From Lachnospiraceae bacterium (GTDB taxonomy: Bacteria; Bacillota; Clostridia; Lachnospirales; Lachnospiraceae), in the NCBI GenBank assembly GCA_003488445.1, contig DNLO01000086.1:6523-13509 (forward strand): a DNA stretch of 6,987 bases. The letters are read 5' to 3'. The notes beneath the pieces were generated by a model. That model did no database searches, was not told the DNA's origin, and worked only from the letters and a program-made list of their open reading frames with translations. Made by a program: the position numbers and the translations under genes. Shown piece by piece: positions 5,493 to 6,987 of this stretch. The first letter of the stretch is position 1. Each line of letters opens with the position of its first letter.

Positions 5493-6004
5493 AGCAGCTC
5501 TTTCTCCCCTCTTCGTCCGTATATAAGTATATAAATTCCCGTGATCAGTGCCTCGGGTATCCTCTTCAGATGTATCTGTATCTCCTCGTGTGAAGCGATC
5601 CGTCGTACCATCACGCTCCGTATGCCGGCATTGTTCGCTCCCCAGATATCAGTGAAGAGCTGGTCTCCCACAGCCAGCGTATCCCCTGTGCCGCATCCCA
5701 TGAGATCCATGGCTTTCCTGTAGCCCCCTGCTCCGGGCTTTCCGGCCTTATACACATAGCCGCAGCCGGCAGCTTCAGCGAAGCTCTTCACCCTGGGCTC
5801 TCTGTTGTTGGAGACCACGCAGACCCTGTACCCCATATCGTGCAGGCTGTCCACCAGACGTACAGCCCTGTCCGTGGCAGGCTCATTGTGCTCCACCAGC
5901 GTATTGTCTATATCAAATATTATACCCCTGTATCCTCTGTCGTACAGATATCCGTAGTCGATATCATACGCACTCCCGGACATGGCATCGGGAAACAGTC
6001 TCAT
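5489..6004 (-). CDS. yqeG: YqeG-family HAD-type phosphatase
   Basis: A 171-residue member of the HAD IIIA group related to Bacillus YqeG; the natural substrate is not known to me. Motifs, counted from the ATG at 6004: motif I FDIDNTLV with Asp31 (nucleophile) and Asp33, motif II VVSNN with Ser65, motif III Lys89 in AGKPGAGGYRKA, motif IV VGDQLFTDI with Asp114 and Asp119. All are intact. The frame stays open to a GTG at 6049, but that start lies inside a strong hairpin, has no ribosome site, and would add 15 residues unlike the family; from 6004 the protein begins MRLFPDAMSGS, as YqeG proteins do, with AGGG 8 nt upstream. In Bacillus yqeG also lies just ahead of aroE-type genes. It overlaps aroE by 4 nt. 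Confidence 0.9.
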   Translation of the reverse strand: MRLFPDAMSGSAYDIDYGYLYDRGYRGIIFDIDNTLVEHNEPATDRAVRLVDSLHDMGYRVCVVSNNREPRVKSFAEAAGCGYVYKAGKPGAGGYRKAMDLMGCGTGDTLAVGDQLFTDIWGANNAGIRSVMVRRIASHEEIQIHLKRIPEALITGIYILIYGRRGEKELL

Positions 6005-6026
6005 ATTCTTTGCCCTGATATGCGAA

Positions 6027-6048
6027 TGCCCCGCCTTTTGGCAGGGCA
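6027..6048 (-). other. Hairpin between nrdR and yqeG
   Basis: Nine paired bases (TGCCCTGCC with GGCGGGGCA, one G-U) around an AAAA loop, 10 nt past the nrdR stop. On the coding strand it is followed by TTCGCATATC, without a U-run, so it is unlikely to terminate; an RNA-stability or processing role inside the operon is possible. In the other direction it is followed by a T-rich tract, but no plus-strand gene needs a terminator there. Confidence 0.5.
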
Positions 6049-6058
6049 CCCGTTTGTT

Positions 6059-6514
6059 TTAGTTGTTGTTCAGTACCTTCTTCAGCTCGTCCATGAATGT
6101 GTTCACATCCTTGAACTCTCTGTAGACCGAAGCGAAACGTACGTATGCGACCGGATCCAGATCCTTGAGCTTGTTCATGATCAGCTCTCCTATGACCGAG
6201 CTCATGATCTCTCTCTCCTCAAGCTCGTATATCTCCTTCTCTACTTCATCTACCACCTCATTGATGGCCTCTGCGGATATGGGCCTCTTGTGGCAGGCCC
6301 TGAGGATCCCCCGCTCTATCTTTTCTCTGTCATACGTCTCTCTGTTGTTGTCTTTCTTGATCACTATGAGAGGTATCGTCTCTACCTTCTCGTATGTGGT
6401 AAATCTCTTTCCGCACTCATCGCAGACTCTCCTGCGTCTGATGGAATTGTTCTCTTCAGCCGGCCTTGAATCTATGACTCTGATATTTTCATGGCCACAA
6501 AAAGGACATCTCAT
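6059..6514 (-). CDS. nrdR: Transcriptional repressor NrdR
   Basis: NrdR senses ATP/dATP and represses ribonucleotide reductase genes by binding NrdR boxes. The 151-residue length is typical. The N-terminal zinc ribbon has Cys3, Cys6, Cys31 and Cys34 (MRCPFCGHEN and RRRRVCDECGKRF); the arginine run at 26-29 contributes to DNA binding. Residues about 49-139 form the ATP-cone (VIKKDNNRETYDREKIERGI, later LDPVAYVRFASVYREF). All key positions are present. It follows ftsZ after 35 nt with no terminator between, so the two are likely cotranscribed; the ribosome site is AAAGGAAAG at 6522-6530. No ribonucleotide reductase gene or NrdR box was seen in the window, so its targets lie elsewhere. Confidence 0.97.
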   Translation of the reverse strand: MRCPFCGHENIRVIDSRPAEENNSIRRRRVCDECGKRFTTYEKVETIPLIVIKKDNNRETYDREKIERGILRACHKRPISAEAINEVVDEVEKEIYELEEREIMSSVIGELIMNKLKDLDPVAYVRFASVYREFKDVNTFMDELKKVLNNN

Positions 6515-6549
6515 ATTATATCTTTCCTTTCTTTTTTATAGCTCCAATA

Positions 6550-6987
6550 TCAGTGTCTCTTCAGGAAATCAGGTATATTGATGCTCTTCGGCTCCACCCT
6601 TGCCATGGATATGGGCTCGGAGGGTGCCGGTATGTTGACTCTGGATGCAGGTGCCGGTGCACTGCCCGGTGCCGAACCGGGTGCCGGAGGCATCGAACCG
6701 AGTCCCGGCTGAGGGCCGAGATTGGCAGTCGCTCCTGTGCCGAGTACCTGTACATTATCTGTCTGGGGAGCTACGGGCCTGATACCGCCGAGTCCGAATC
6801 CGGGATTCACTCCTGCTCCCGCGAAAAGATTGGGGGCCTTGGGCTTCTCCTGTACAGGCACTGCTTCCTGCAGTCCGGTAGCTATCACGGTGACGCAGAT
6901 GGTATCGTCTCCGGCATCGCCCGAATTGTCGGTACCGAATATGACCTCTGCCTCATCATCTATCAGATTGTTCAGATAATCTGAGAT
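6550..6987 (-). CDS. ftsZ: Cell division protein FtsZ, C-terminal part (runs off the right edge)
   Basis: FtsZ is the tubulin-like GTPase that forms the division ring. Only the last 145 codons are present. The opening residues ISDYLNNLIDDEAEVIFGTD and then TICVTVIATGL are the end of the folded C-terminal domain (the VTVIATG block is a family hallmark). About 90 residues of Pro/Ala/Gly-rich flexible linker follow, including GSAPGSAPAPAS. The protein ends with KSINIPDFLKRH, the conserved C-terminal peptide that binds FtsA, SepF, ZapA-type and other partners. The GTP-binding domain lies outside the window. An internal GTG at 6888 could look like a start, but it encodes a valine inside the conserved block. 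nrdR follows after 35 nt. Confidence 0.96.
   Translation of the reverse strand: MSDYLNNLIDDEAEVIFGTDNSGDAGDDTICVTVIATGLQEAVPVQEKPKAPNLFAGAGVNPGFGLGGIRPVAPQTDNVQVLGTGATANLGPQPGLGSMPPAPGSAPGSAPAPASRVNIPAPSEPISMARVEPKSINIPDFLKRH

Noticed and set aside
4779..5534. A 251-codon open frame on the plus strand opposite aroE
   Set aside because: It is antisense to a gene with complete motifs, has no family-like sequence and no ribosome site; long stop-free frames opposite coding sequence are common. The same holds for the plus-strand frames at 3741-4301, 5840-6469, 2470-2985 and 6553-6984.
6515..6522. TATAAT just upstream of the nrdR start
   Set aside because: It lies only a few bases before the ATG and has no -35 box 16-18 bp upstream; cotranscription with ftsZ explains expression better.

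Overview
The window looks like ordinary chromosome from a Clostridia bacterium, most likely Lachnospiraceae. The evidence is strong AAGGAGG-type ribosome sites, roughly half GC by eye, heavy use of AGA/AGG and ATA codons, a DUF5688 protein (a family I know mainly from Lachnospiraceae), and the ftsZ-nrdR and aroQ/efp neighbourhoods. Every gene I can support is on the minus strand, so transcription runs from the right edge to the left. No mobile element, CRISPR array or sign of recent transfer was seen.

Right block (6987 down to about 3040): a close-packed housekeeping run in the order ftsZ (3' end only), nrdR, yqeG, aroE, aroK, aroQ, efp. The yqeG/aroE and aroK/aroQ pairs overlap by 4 nt (ATGA) and aroE/aroK overlap by 17 nt, so these four cistrons are probably translationally coupled. 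AroE, AroK and AroQ are three consecutive shikimate-pathway enzymes. NrdR represses ribonucleotide reductase genes, FtsZ is the division tubulin, YqeG is a HAD-type phosphatase and EF-P helps ribosomes at proline stretches. The efp gene also has a good sigma-A-like promoter of its own (TTGCGC-17-TATAAT). The run ends at a clear rho-independent terminator (3040-3076).

Left block (2990 down to 1): a DUF5688 protein of unknown function, a tRNA-Arg(CCG), a membrane-anchored protein with two bacterial SH3 domains, and the first 115 codons of NADP-type glutamate dehydrogenase (gdhA). This block holds most of the unexplained DNA. There are three consecutive stem-loops between the tRNA and the SH3 gene, the last touching the ribosome site. 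There is a pair of CGTACG palindromes upstream of the DUF5688 gene. There is also a long near-perfect hairpin (382-430) that would form the very 5' end of gdhA mRNA if the promoter TTGCAA-17-TATTAT is used.

I found no convincing new multi-gene system. The items most worth a second look are the structured RNA leaders (tRNA-SH3 gene and gdhA) and the uncharacterised DUF5688 and SH3 proteins. Family names are recognised from the translated sequence by eye, with no database search.
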